In this document: piece by piece, positions 17,141 through 24,502 of the stretch | Numbering within the stretch: position 1 is the stretch's first letter | Layout of the letters: each line of letters opens with the position of its first letter | DNA from: Bacteroidota bacterium | Lineage (GTDB): Bacteria; Bacteroidota; Bacteroidia; Flavobacteriales; Weeksellaceae | Length of the DNA stretch: 64,000 bases | Reading direction: 5' to 3' | Assembly: GCA_023422635.1 (NCBI GenBank) | Contig: JAFAGO010000051.1 | Location: 1 to 64,000, forward strand | Notes under the pieces: generated by a model | What the model saw: the letters and a program-made list of their open reading frames with translations, nothing else | Database searches by the model: none | What the model was told of the DNA's origin: nothing | Position numbers and translations under genes: made by a program

Positions 17141-17386
17141 TTTGAATATTTTGACCTAAAGATAATCAAAAATTACAAATCTCATATTGAGACATTATGG
17201 ATATGAATATTAGATGAATTTTAGAATATTGACATCCTATAAACTAAGATCCTGGTTAAAATTTTACCGAAATTTTATATATAGTCTCAGGAAATCATTT
17301 TTGCTAAAAATTTAAACAGGTTCTAAAAATGTATAATATTTAAAGAAAAGAATTCCGCTACGATTTATAAAATCTTTTCTAATTTT
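17141..17386. other. AT-rich intergenic stretch
   Basis: This is the upstream region of the GH5 gene. AGAAAAGA and TCTTTTCT near 17343-17379 could form a weak hairpin downstream of the Gfo/Idh gene. I see no promoter with a good -7/-33 pair and no small gene. Confidence 0.4.
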
Positions 17387-18361
17387 TTAAATATGCTGAT
17401 CGCCAATAAGTTTTGCGATTTTTAAAGCAACTTTTAAGGCTTCTGTTCCATCTTCCAAAGAAACTTGGATGTGTTTGTTTTCGGTAATGGCATCTGCAAA
17501 AGAATTCAATTCATCCAAAATTGCATTATTGGGTTGAATGTTGGGATATTCAAATAAAATTTGATTTTTCTCGCCTTCGGCATTTTCAATAATCATATCA
17601 AAATCAGAAGTAGTTTCTGGTGCTTTTTGCATTCTGATGACTTCTGCTTTTTTCTCTAGAAAATCTACTGAAATATACGCGTCTTGTTGAAAAAATCTCG
17701 ACTTTCTCATGGCCTTCATCGAAATTCTTGAAGTGGTTAAATTTGCCACGCAACCGTTTTCAAATTCAATTCTAGCATTTGCAATATCGGGTGTTTTAGA
17801 AACCACACAAACTCCCGAGGCATGGATATCTTTAACTTTTGATTTTACAATGGAAAGAAGGATGTCCAAATCGTGAATCATTAGATCTAAAACAACAGAA
17901 ACGTCGGTTCCTCTAGGATTAAATTCTGCCAAACGGTGGATTTCAATAAACATTGGATTTTTAATAAAATCCTTAGTTGCAATAAATGCGGGATTGTAGC
18001 GTTCCACATGGCCAACCTGAGCTTTTATTCCATTTTCATGGCATTTTTGAAGAATTTCTTCTGCTTGTTCTAAAGTTTGGGTAACGGGTTTTTCAATAAA
18101 AAAGTGAATTCCTTTTTCGGTTGCTTTCATCGCATAATCATGATGATAAACGGTAGGGGTAACAATATCCAGCATTTGGATTTGATGTAGAAGTTCATCA
18201 AAATCCTCAAAAAAGCGATATCCAAATTCTGCTTCTAACTTTTTACCATTTTCCACATCTTTATCGTGGAAACCTACTAATTCATATTTTTCGGATTGTT
18301 GAAGGAGTTTCAAATGGATTTTTCCCAGATGTCCTGCACCTACTAAACCTGCTTTCAGCAT
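17387..18361 (-). CDS. Gfo/Idh/MocA-family oxidoreductase
   Basis: This 324-residue NAD(P)-dependent dehydrogenase has an N-terminal Rossmann fold (GLVGAGHLGKIHLKLL) and the family signature EKPVTQTLEQAEEI. A C-terminal alpha/beta domain carries HDLDILLSIV. Members act on sugars, inositols or related polyols; the substrate cannot be told from sequence. It stands alone, divergent from pcm, with about 130 bp between the two starts. Confidence 0.88.
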   Translation of the reverse strand: MLKAGLVGAGHLGKIHLKLLQQSEKYELVGFHDKDVENGKKLEAEFGYRFFEDFDELLHQIQMLDIVTPTVYHHDYAMKATEKGIHFFIEKPVTQTLEQAEEILQKCHENGIKAQVGHVERYNPAFIATKDFIKNPMFIEIHRLAEFNPRGTDVSVVLDLMIHDLDILLSIVKSKVKDIHASGVCVVSKTPDIANARIEFENGCVANLTTSRISMKAMRKSRFFQQDAYISVDFLEKKAEVIRMQKAPETTSDFDMIIENAEGEKNQILFEYPNIQPNNAILDELNSFADAITENKHIQVSLEDGTEALKVALKIAKLIGDQHI

Positions 18362-18444
18362 AAAAAAATGTTTTGTTCAAAGATAAAAAATAGCTTTTAG
18401 GAAAAGGCTTTCATAATTGAGTTTTTTTTCAAAATCTTTATTAT

Positions 18445-18452
18445 TACTTTTG
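18445..18452 (+). promoter_or_regulatory. -7 element for pcm
   Basis: TACTTTTG matches TAnnTTTG, 41 nt before the pcm start. Confidence 0.5.
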
Positions 18453-18493
18453 TTTCCACATAACTTCTAACCTGAAATTTTAGAAATAGAAAA

Positions 18494-19144
18494 ATGCACG
18501 ATACGTTTGTTCACAAAGGGAAAAGGCGACAACTTGTTGATTATCTTAAAGAAAAAATCGGAATTCGAGATGTTAACGTTTTGAAAGCCATCAATTTAGT
18601 TCCACGTCATCTTTTTATCGAAAGCATTTTTGAAGATTACGCCTATGAAGATCGTGCTTTCCCCATTGCCGCTGGTCAAACCATTTCACATCCATCCACA
18701 GTTGCTGAACAAAGTGAACTTTTACAAGTGAAACCCGGCGAAAAAGTGTTGGAAATTGGTACTGGAAGTGGTTATCAAGCCGCTGTTTTAGTCGCCATGG
18801 ATGCATTAGTTTATACTGTGGAAAGACAAAAAGATTTGTTCGATTTTTCTAAAGAAAAGCTTAAAAATATGCACCTTCGACCAAAATTTCAAAGTTTTGG
18901 AGATGGTTTCGTAGGCTTGCCTACATTTGCCCCTTTTGATAAAGTAATTGTAACCTGTGGCGCAGAAATTATTCCCGTTGAACTTTTAAAACAATTAAAA
19001 ATTGGCGGAAAAATGGTGATTCCTCTTGGGAAAACCGATGAACAAATTCTGTATCGATTTACGAAAATTTCAGAAAGTGAAATTGAAAAAGAAGAATTTG
19101 GAGCGTATAAATTTGTTCCAATGTTGAAAAAAACCAATAAATAA
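18494..19144 (+). CDS. pcm: protein-L-isoaspartate O-methyltransferase
   Basis: Pcm repairs proteins by SAM-dependent methylation of isoaspartyl residues. The 216-residue length is typical. Visible motifs are VPRHLFIE, GQTISHPSTVAEQ (substrate loop), the SAM-binding KVLEIGTGSGYQAAVL and GGKMVIPLG. It is followed after about 100 bp by a small acidic gene. Confidence 0.95.
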   Translation: MHDTFVHKGKRRQLVDYLKEKIGIRDVNVLKAINLVPRHLFIESIFEDYAYEDRAFPIAAGQTISHPSTVAEQSELLQVKPGEKVLEIGTGSGYQAAVLVAMDALVYTVERQKDLFDFSKEKLKNMHLRPKFQSFGDGFVGLPTFAPFDKVIVTCGAEIIPVELLKQLKIGGKMVIPLGKTDEQILYRFTKISESEIEKEEFGAYKFVPMLKKTNK

Positions 19145-19241
19145 TACTTTATTTTTGCAATGATAATTCTGTAAAATCAAACCTTGAATTTGTAAGTAAA
19201 CTCCTTTGAAATAGTCGAAATTTGAAATAAATTTTAGTGCT

Positions 19242-19535
19242 ATGATTCAAGAAGATAATACTACAAAAAAAGAACAGGACGAGCAATTGCGAGAAATGAA
19301 TTACGACGAGTCTCAAGATATTTTCGAACAACAAAAACCAATTCCATTAGATCAAAATGGTGAACCTATTACCGAAGATCTTGAAGAAGAGAATATGGAA
19401 ATGAACCTGGATGTACCGGGATCTGAGTTGGATAATAATATGGAAAATGTTGGCTCAGAAGATGAAGAAAATAATTATTACAGTTTAGCAGATCAAGATG
19501 ATGATCACGAAGAGCAAGACGACGATTTGGAATAA
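19242..19535 (+). CDS. small, strongly acidic protein
   Basis: This 97-residue soluble protein is very rich in Glu, Asp and Gln and ends EEQDDDLE, with no signal peptide, cysteines or predicted domain. The segment QKPIPLDQNGEPI looks structured; the rest appears disordered. I recall similar proteins in Chryseobacterium relatives but no function. It lies between pcm and a strong terminator, so it is the last gene of that unit. Confidence 0.7.
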   Translation: MIQEDNTTKKEQDEQLREMNYDESQDIFEQQKPIPLDQNGEPITEDLEEENMEMNLDVPGSELDNNMENVGSEDEENNYYSLADQDDDHEEQDDDLE

Positions 19536-19565
19536 CTTCCCAAAAAAAACTGACAATAAAATATA

Positions 19566-19590
19566 AAACCGGATCTTACCGGTTTTTTTT
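19566..19590 (+). terminator. Rho-independent terminator
   Basis: AAACCGG and CCGGTTT flank a 6-nt loop and run into eight T residues. It closes the pcm-acidic protein unit only 15 bp before the next start codon. Confidence 0.85.
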
Positions 19591-19604
19591 AATAAAAAAA
19601 TGAA

Positions 19605-20579
19605 ATGAGAGTATTTTTAAACCAGCCAATTCCTGAAATCGGAATTAAATTAATGCAAGATGCAGGTCTGGACTTGATTATTCCTGAAGGAAAAAATGCA
19701 TTTTCGGGAACCGAAAAATTAAGGTATTTGAAAATTTGTGATGCCGTTGTTAATGTAGGAATGGATCCGATTGATAAAACTTTTTTCGATATAAATCCTA
19801 ATATTAAAGCGGTTGCACAGTTTTCTGTGGGGTACAATAATGTTGATGTTGCCGAGGCCAACCGTAGAAAAATTCCTATTGGGAATACTCCTGGGGTTTT
19901 GAGTAGAGCCACGTCCGATATTGCATTTCTTTTGATGCAATTCGTTTCTCGATACGGAAGCTTTTATTACGATAAAGTAAAATCTGGCGACTGGCATGGC
20001 TTCGATATGGAAGATATGTTAGGGATGGAATTGTACGGTAAAACGATTGGTATTTTTGGGATGGGAAGAATTGGCTTTGAAATGGCTAAAAAATGTAAAG
20101 CTGCTTTTGATATGGAAGTAATTTACCACAACCGAAATCCAAAACCCGAATATGAGAAAGAATTGAACGCACAATACGTATCATTTGATGAATTGCTTGC
20201 ACAATCGGATGTTCTCAGTTTGCACGCGAGTTTTACGCCAGAAAATGCAGGAATGTTCAATGCCGAAGTTTTTGAAAAAATGAAACCGAATGCAATTTTT
20301 GTTAATACGGCACGTGGTGGATTTCATAATGAGAAAGATTTGTACAACGCCCTTACCAAAAAGAAAATTTGGGGCGCTGGCTTGGATGTTACCAACCCTG
20401 AACCAATGTCGAAAGACAACCAATTGTTGAAGCTTCCTAATGTATGTGTACTTCCTCACATTGGTTCTTCTACTGTAGAAGCCAGAAATGGAATGGCGCG
20501 TTATGTTGCAGAAAATTTAATTGCCTTTTCCAAAGGTGAGCCTATGCCACACTGCGTTAATCCAGAAGTTTATTCATAA
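19605..20579 (+). CDS. D-2-hydroxyacid dehydrogenase
   Basis: This 324-residue NAD(P)-dependent 2-hydroxyacid dehydrogenase is probably a glyoxylate/hydroxypyruvate reductase or D-lactate-type enzyme. The cofactor motif is GKTIGIFGMGRIGFEMAKK. The catalytic triad is readable as Arg in NTARGG, Glu in LDVTNPEP and His in LPHIGSST. The start follows a terminator by 15 bp, so its promoter must overlap the terminator or the end of the preceding gene. Confidence 0.92.
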   Translation: MRVFLNQPIPEIGIKLMQDAGLDLIIPEGKNAFSGTEKLRYLKICDAVVNVGMDPIDKTFFDINPNIKAVAQFSVGYNNVDVAEANRRKIPIGNTPGVLSRATSDIAFLLMQFVSRYGSFYYDKVKSGDWHGFDMEDMLGMELYGKTIGIFGMGRIGFEMAKKCKAAFDMEVIYHNRNPKPEYEKELNAQYVSFDELLAQSDVLSLHASFTPENAGMFNAEVFEKMKPNAIFVNTARGGFHNEKDLYNALTKKKIWGAGLDVTNPEPMSKDNQLLKLPNVCVLPHIGSSTVEARNGMARYVAENLIAFSKGEPMPHCVNPEVYS

Positions 20580-20600
20580 GATATAATTCTCATATACTAA

Positions 20601-20637
20601 AAATCGCCTTCAGTAATAATGCTGTAGGCGATTTTTT
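20601..20637 (+). terminator. Rho-independent terminator
   Basis: AAATCGCCTTCAG and CTGTAGGCGATTT form a long stem with one mismatch, followed by T residues. The stretch 20638-20734 after it holds nothing recognisable. Confidence 0.85.
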
Positions 20638-20734
20638 CTTTCTTACAAAAGGCTTTAAAATATATTGAGTTGAAATTTTAATGTGTTTTAAATCAATAAT
20701 ATATAAAATGATAGAAGTGGATTTGATTCATCTT

Positions 20735-21124
20735 TTAGGAGGGAATATTTTCTTCCTTTTCAAAAATTTTAACGGGTTTTTGATGATCGTCAATTGCCAC
20801 CAATGTAAAATCTCCAGAGATTACTTGTTCTCTAATTTCGTTATACATTTCTTCTACAAAAATTTTAACATTCACTTTAATGCTGGTGTTTCCAACATAT
20901 TTTACATTCCCAATAAGTTCGACAAGAGTATCTGCAGGAATTGGTTTTTTAAAATCAATCCGGTCGCAGCTTACGGTTACAAATGATTTTCTGGCAAATC
21001 GCGTTGCGGTCATAAAAGCAACTTCATCCATCATTTCCATTACCTTACCACCGAACATTGTGTTGTGATGATTTGTTGTGTTCGGGAAAACCACCTTAAA
21101 AACATGGGTTTCAGATTGCTTCAC
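20735..21124 (-). CDS. acyl-CoA thioesterase (hotdog fold)
   Basis: This 129-residue single-hotdog thioesterase of the YciA/BACH type hydrolyses acyl-CoA to free acid and CoA. Motifs are NHHNTMFGGKVMEMMDEVAFMTA (first 20 residues carry the Asn-His and GG features), CDRIDFKKPI and GNTSIKV. The start is a GTG at 21122-21124, preceded by the A/G-rich AAGAAG; no suitable upstream ATG exists. A cobalamin riboswitch lies about 100 nt upstream on the same strand, with a 9-bp inverted repeat (21137-21145 with 21170-21178) just before the ribosome site. B12 control of this gene is therefore likely. A second hotdog thioesterase lies at 51684-52094. Confidence 0.88.
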   Translation of the reverse strand: MKQSETHVFKVVFPNTTNHHNTMFGGKVMEMMDEVAFMTATRFARKSFVTVSCDRIDFKKPIPADTLVELIGNVKYVGNTSIKVNVKIFVEEMYNEIREQVISGDFTLVAIDDHQKPVKIFEKEENIPS

Positions 21125-21136
21125 TTTTTCTTCTTA

Positions 21137-21178
21137 ATTCATTTCTTATAGTTTTAAATCATTAATATTGAAATGAAT
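21137..21178 (-). promoter_or_regulatory. possible riboswitch expression platform
   Basis: ATTCATTTC and GAAATGAAT are perfect 9-nt inverted arms around a 24-nt loop, ending 12 nt before the GTG start of the thioesterase. A further hairpin (TAGTTTTCTT with AAGAAAGCTA) lies just after the aptamer. Either could switch access to the ribosome site; which pairs with the aptamer is not resolved here. Confidence 0.4.
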
Positions 21179-21226
21179 AGCTTTCTTATTTAAAAAAGAA
21201 AACTACTTCAAATCGCGAAAGTTTTT

Positions 21227-21312
21227 GGGGATCCGACTTTCTGAAGATTACAGATCACGGTTGCGCGGCAGCTCATGAATTTCACATGATTCACCCATTG
21301 TATGTTGTAAAT
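21227..21312 (-). promoter_or_regulatory. cobalamin (B12) riboswitch aptamer
   Basis: Reading the minus strand from 21300, the conserved core appears in order. GGGTGAATC and ATGTGAAATTCAT come first, then GAGCTGCCGCGCAACCGTGA (the B12-box-like GCCnCGCAACnGTGA block), then AGTCGGATCCCC. These match the cobalamin family order in spacing and sequence. The 5' P1-P3 part is short or divergent. TATATTTA just upstream (near 21307-21314) could be a -7 element. The only gene downstream on this strand is the hotdog thioesterase. Confidence 0.85.
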
Positions 21313-21439
21313 ATAAGATAGATTTTAATAAAATAGAATTTTTATGAGCGATTAATTTACTGATCAAATTGCACTTGCAGGAATTTTTCATTTTAAATAC
21401 CTTTAAACGTTTATTGCTAGCATTAAAAACTTTTATTAG

Positions 21440-23428
21440 ATGAATTTTCAAGAACAGATTCAACAAGGTATTCCTGCAGAATTGCCGACACCGAAACGTT
21501 ATGATTCTTCCGTGAACCACGCACCAAAACGAAAAGCTATTCTTACGGATGAAGAAAAGAAGTTGGCATTGAAAAATGCTTTACGCTATTTTGATCCAAA
21601 ATTTCATTCGGAATTGCTTTCTGAATTTAAAAACGAACTCGATACTTACGGAAGAATTTATATGTATCGTTTTCGACCAGATTATGAAATGAAAGCCAGA
21701 CCAATTTCGGATTATCCCGGAAAGTCGTTGCAAGCAAAAGCAATACAATTGATGATTCAAAACAATCTTGATCCTGCAGTGGCGCAGCATCCACACGAGC
21801 TAATTACGTATGGTGGAAATGGAGCTGTGTTCCAAAATTGGGCGCAATATGTATTGACGATGAAATATTTATCGGAAATGACGGATGAGCAAACTTTAGT
21901 AATGTATTCTGGTCATCCACTCGGTCTTTTTCCTTCTCATAAAGATGCGCCGAGAGTTGTGGTGACCAACGGAATGGTTGTTCCCAATTACTCGAAACCC
22001 GACGATTGGGAAAAATTCAATGCTTTAGGCGTTTCGCAGTATGGACAAATGACAGCTGGAAGTTATATGTATATTGGTCCGCAAGGGATTGTTCACGGAA
22101 CTACCATTACGATTTTAAATGCTTTCCGTAAAATTAACGTTCAACCCAAAGAAGGTTTGTTTGTTACATCGGGACTGGGCGGAATGAGCGGCGCACAACC
22201 TAAAGCCGGAAATATAGCAGGCTGTATTACGGTGTGTGCTGAAGTTAATCCGAAAATTACCACAATCCGACATCATCAAAAATGGGTAGATGAAATCTTC
22301 GAAAATCTTGATGCTTTGGTACAAAGGGTACAATTGGCGAAGAAAAACCAAGAAACCGTCTCCCTAGCTTATCTTGGAAATGTTGTCGAAGTGTGGGAAA
22401 AATTTGCCGAAGAAAATTTGAGAATTGATGTTGGTTCTGATCAAACTTCGCTGCATAATCCATGGGCAGGAGGCTATTATCCTGTTGGACAAACGTTTGA
22501 AGAATCAAACAAAATGATGGCGGAAAATCCCGAACTCTTTAAACAAAAAGTACAAGAAAGTTTACGCAGGCATGTTGCGGCGATTAATAAACATACGGAA
22601 AAAGGAACTTACTTTTTTGATTATGGCAATGCCTTTTTACTTGAAGCGAGCAGGGCAGGCGCTGATGTTTTGAATTCAAAACCGACATTGGGGCGGGAAT
22701 TTAAGTTTCCGAGTTATGTGCAAGATATTATGGGGCCAATGTGTTTTGATTTTGGTTTTGGACCATTTCGTTGGGTATGTAGCAGTGGAAAACCCGAAGA
22801 TTTAGAAAAAACAGATGCGATTGCTTGTTCAATTTTAGAAGAAATTCAAAAAACGGCACCTAAAGAAATTCAGCAGCAGATGCAGGACAATATCACTTGG
22901 ATAAAAGGTGCACAAGAAAACAAATTGGTGGTTGGCTCTCAAGCAAGAATTTTATATGCCGACGCAGAAGGACGTATGAAAATTGCTGAAGCGTTCAATA
23001 ATGCAATCAAAAATGGCGAAATCGGACCAATTGTTTTAGGTCGAGATCATCATGATGTTTCTGGTACGGACTCACCCTATCGCGAGACCTCGAATATTTA
23101 CGATGGTTCGCGTTTTACCGCAGATATGGCAATCCATAATGTAATTGGTGATAGTTTTCGTGGTGCCACTTGGGTAAGTATTCATAATGGTGGCGGTGTT
23201 GGCTGGGGAGAAGTGATAAATGGCGGTTTCGGATTGCTTTTGGATGGAACCGAAGATGCCGAACGAAGATTAAAATCAATGCTTTTTTGGGATGTGAATA
23301 ACGGAATTTCCCGCAGAAGTTGGGCAAGAAATGAAGGAGCCGTTTTTGCAATAAAACGAGCGATGGAAATAGAACCCAATCTAAAAGTTACCTTGCCAAA
23401 CGAGGTTGATGAATCTTTGTTACTTTAG
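21440..23428 (+). CDS. hutU: urocanate hydratase
   Basis: Urocanase converts urocanate to imidazolonepropionate in histidine degradation, using tightly bound NAD+. At 662 residues it is the long form, about 100 longer than the Bacillus/Pseudomonas enzyme. Conserved stretches include MYSGHPLGLFPSH, NYSKPDDWEKFNALGVSQYG, TAGSYMYIGPQGIVHGTT, the NAD site GLGGMSGAQPKAGNIAG and HNGGGVGWGEVINGGFG. No other hut gene lies beside it in the window. It is divergent from the B12-controlled thioesterase. TACCTTTA near 21397 is a weak -7 candidate. Confidence 0.95.
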   Translation: MNFQEQIQQGIPAELPTPKRYDSSVNHAPKRKAILTDEEKKLALKNALRYFDPKFHSELLSEFKNELDTYGRIYMYRFRPDYEMKARPISDYPGKSLQAKAIQLMIQNNLDPAVAQHPHELITYGGNGAVFQNWAQYVLTMKYLSEMTDEQTLVMYSGHPLGLFPSHKDAPRVVVTNGMVVPNYSKPDDWEKFNALGVSQYGQMTAGSYMYIGPQGIVHGTTITILNAFRKINVQPKEGLFVTSGLGGMSGAQPKAGNIAGCITVCAEVNPKITTIRHHQKWVDEIFENLDALVQRVQLAKKNQETVSLAYLGNVVEVWEKFAEENLRIDVGSDQTSLHNPWAGGYYPVGQTFEESNKMMAENPELFKQKVQESLRRHVAAINKHTEKGTYFFDYGNAFLLEASRAGADVLNSKPTLGREFKFPSYVQDIMGPMCFDFGFGPFRWVCSSGKPEDLEKTDAIACSILEEIQKTAPKEIQQQMQDNITWIKGAQENKLVVGSQARILYADAEGRMKIAEAFNNAIKNGEIGPIVLGRDHHDVSGTDSPYRETSNIYDGSRFTADMAIHNVIGDSFRGATWVSIHNGGGVGWGEVINGGFGLLLDGTEDAERRLKSMLFWDVNNGISRRSWARNEGAVFAIKRAMEIEPNLKVTLPNEVDESLLL

Positions 23429-23670
23429 CTTCTATGATAAAAACTTAAATTTTCTTTCTGAAAGCATTCGCTTAAATTTCAGTTTTGGTAAAACCAGCAA
23501 TTATTTCGAGAAAAATTTAATTAATTTAATCAACTCAATTTCGATTAGTGAACTAACAATGTAAGTATAATTAAGAATAGATAGATAAGATCTTTCATGG
23601 TTAATGAACTTTACAAAATGGCTATTAATTTCGTTTCTCAAAAATAAGATAATTGCAAGTGGTTGATTTG

Positions 23671-23684
23671 GGTTTTTTAACCCT
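23671..23684. promoter_or_regulatory. curli-locus dyad, copy 1 (upstream of the regulator)
   Basis: GGGTTTTTTAACCC is a 14-bp dyad, 97 bp upstream of the -7 element and 133 bp before the start of the LuxR-type gene. Versions with the same arms stand upstream of csgB and csgA. It suggests one regulator, possibly this gene product itself. Confidence 0.5.
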
Positions 23685-23759
23685 TTTTCAATAATAAATT
23701 AAAGTAATTGAAGTGGTTAGGTAATAAAATTTTCGTTTTTGTTCTTGTAAAATAGAATG

Positions 23760-23788
23760 TTGATGAGGTGTTTATGGTTATAAATTTG
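23760..23788 (+). promoter_or_regulatory. promoter of the CsgD-like regulator gene
   Basis: TTG at 23760-23762 and TAAATTTG at 23781-23788, separated by 18 bp, fit the Bacteroidota -33/-7 consensus. The transcript should begin near 23794, giving a leader of about 23 nt before ATG 23817. Confidence 0.7.
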
Positions 23789-23816
23789 TACATTGCAGAA
23801 ACTAATAACCGCAAAC

Positions 23817-24461
23817 ATGAAACATAGTTTAACCATCTATGATGCCCCTGTGTTTTATATTCAGGGCTTATCCCAGTTTCTGTTGCAAAAAAAGATTTTT
23901 GAGAATGTTTTCCAATACAATTCTCACCAAGAATTAATTGATCAGTACAAAATTTCACCTACAGATTTTGTTATCCATGGTTCCTATTTGAATACGGTAA
24001 ACGAAATTGTAGAAAATGTTGAAGCTTTGTTCAGTATTAATCCACGCGTGAAATTTGCAATCGTTGGGAACCTCTTTGAGTTAAGTGACATTCGTAAACT
24101 TTTTGAAAAAGGAATCCATTGTTATTTGGACAGGGATACCAATTTTGATGAGTTTCTGGAAGCCATTAAAATTGTGAAGAGCGATAATATCTATGTATGC
24201 AACAGTGCAAAGGAAAGAATGATTGGCTATATAAGCCATCAAAACAGGCAAAATACGCCCAATGTTGATCCTCTTACTAAAAGAGAAATTGAAGTGATGA
24301 AACTTATTTGTGAAGGTTTCAGTAGTAAAATCATTTCCGAAAAATTGTTCATCAGCATTAATACTGTGGAAACGCATCGAAAAAAAATATTGATGAAACT
24401 GAATGTTAAAAATTCCATTGGAATTGTAAAATATGCCGTAGAAAACAATATGCTGGAATAA
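23817..24461 (+). CDS. LuxR-type regulator, probable curli regulator (CsgD-like)
   Basis: This 214-residue protein has an N-terminal receiver-like domain (about 1-125) and a C-terminal GerE/LuxR helix-turn-helix (150-212: LTKREIEVMKLICEGFSSK, INTVETHRKKI). The position that holds the phosphorylated Asp in response regulators reads DFVIHGSYL (50-58), without an Asp at the strand end. It is therefore probably a phosphorylation-independent pseudo-receiver, as in E. coli CsgD. The start at 23817 follows from the promoter; an upstream in-frame start at 23793 would precede the expected transcript. It is convergent with the end of the curli operon (40 bp). Regulation of curli is inferred from position and the shared dyad. 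Confidence 0.8.
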   Translation: MKHSLTIYDAPVFYIQGLSQFLLQKKIFENVFQYNSHQELIDQYKISPTDFVIHGSYLNTVNEIVENVEALFSINPRVKFAIVGNLFELSDIRKLFEKGIHCYLDRDTNFDEFLEAIKIVKSDNIYVCNSAKERMIGYISHQNRQNTPNVDPLTKREIEVMKLICEGFSSKIISEKLFISINTVETHRKKILMKLNVKNSIGIVKYAVENNMLE

Positions 24462-24502
24462 TTTCCAGCATATTGTATTTTTTTTAATATAGAATAACAG
24501 AA

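Larger units (their letters stand above)
23429..23816. other. 388-bp gap upstream of the CsgD-like regulator
   Basis: Apart from the dyad (23671-23684) and the promoter (23760-23788) listed separately, this AT-rich gap shows no open frame or hairpin terminator. hutU appears to lack a clear intrinsic terminator here. Confidence 0.5.

Noticed and set aside
21248..21520. 90-codon minus-strand frame covering the thioesterase-hutU gap
   Set aside because: Its C-terminal third is the cobalamin riboswitch core and its N-terminus lies in hutU coding sequence on the other strand.
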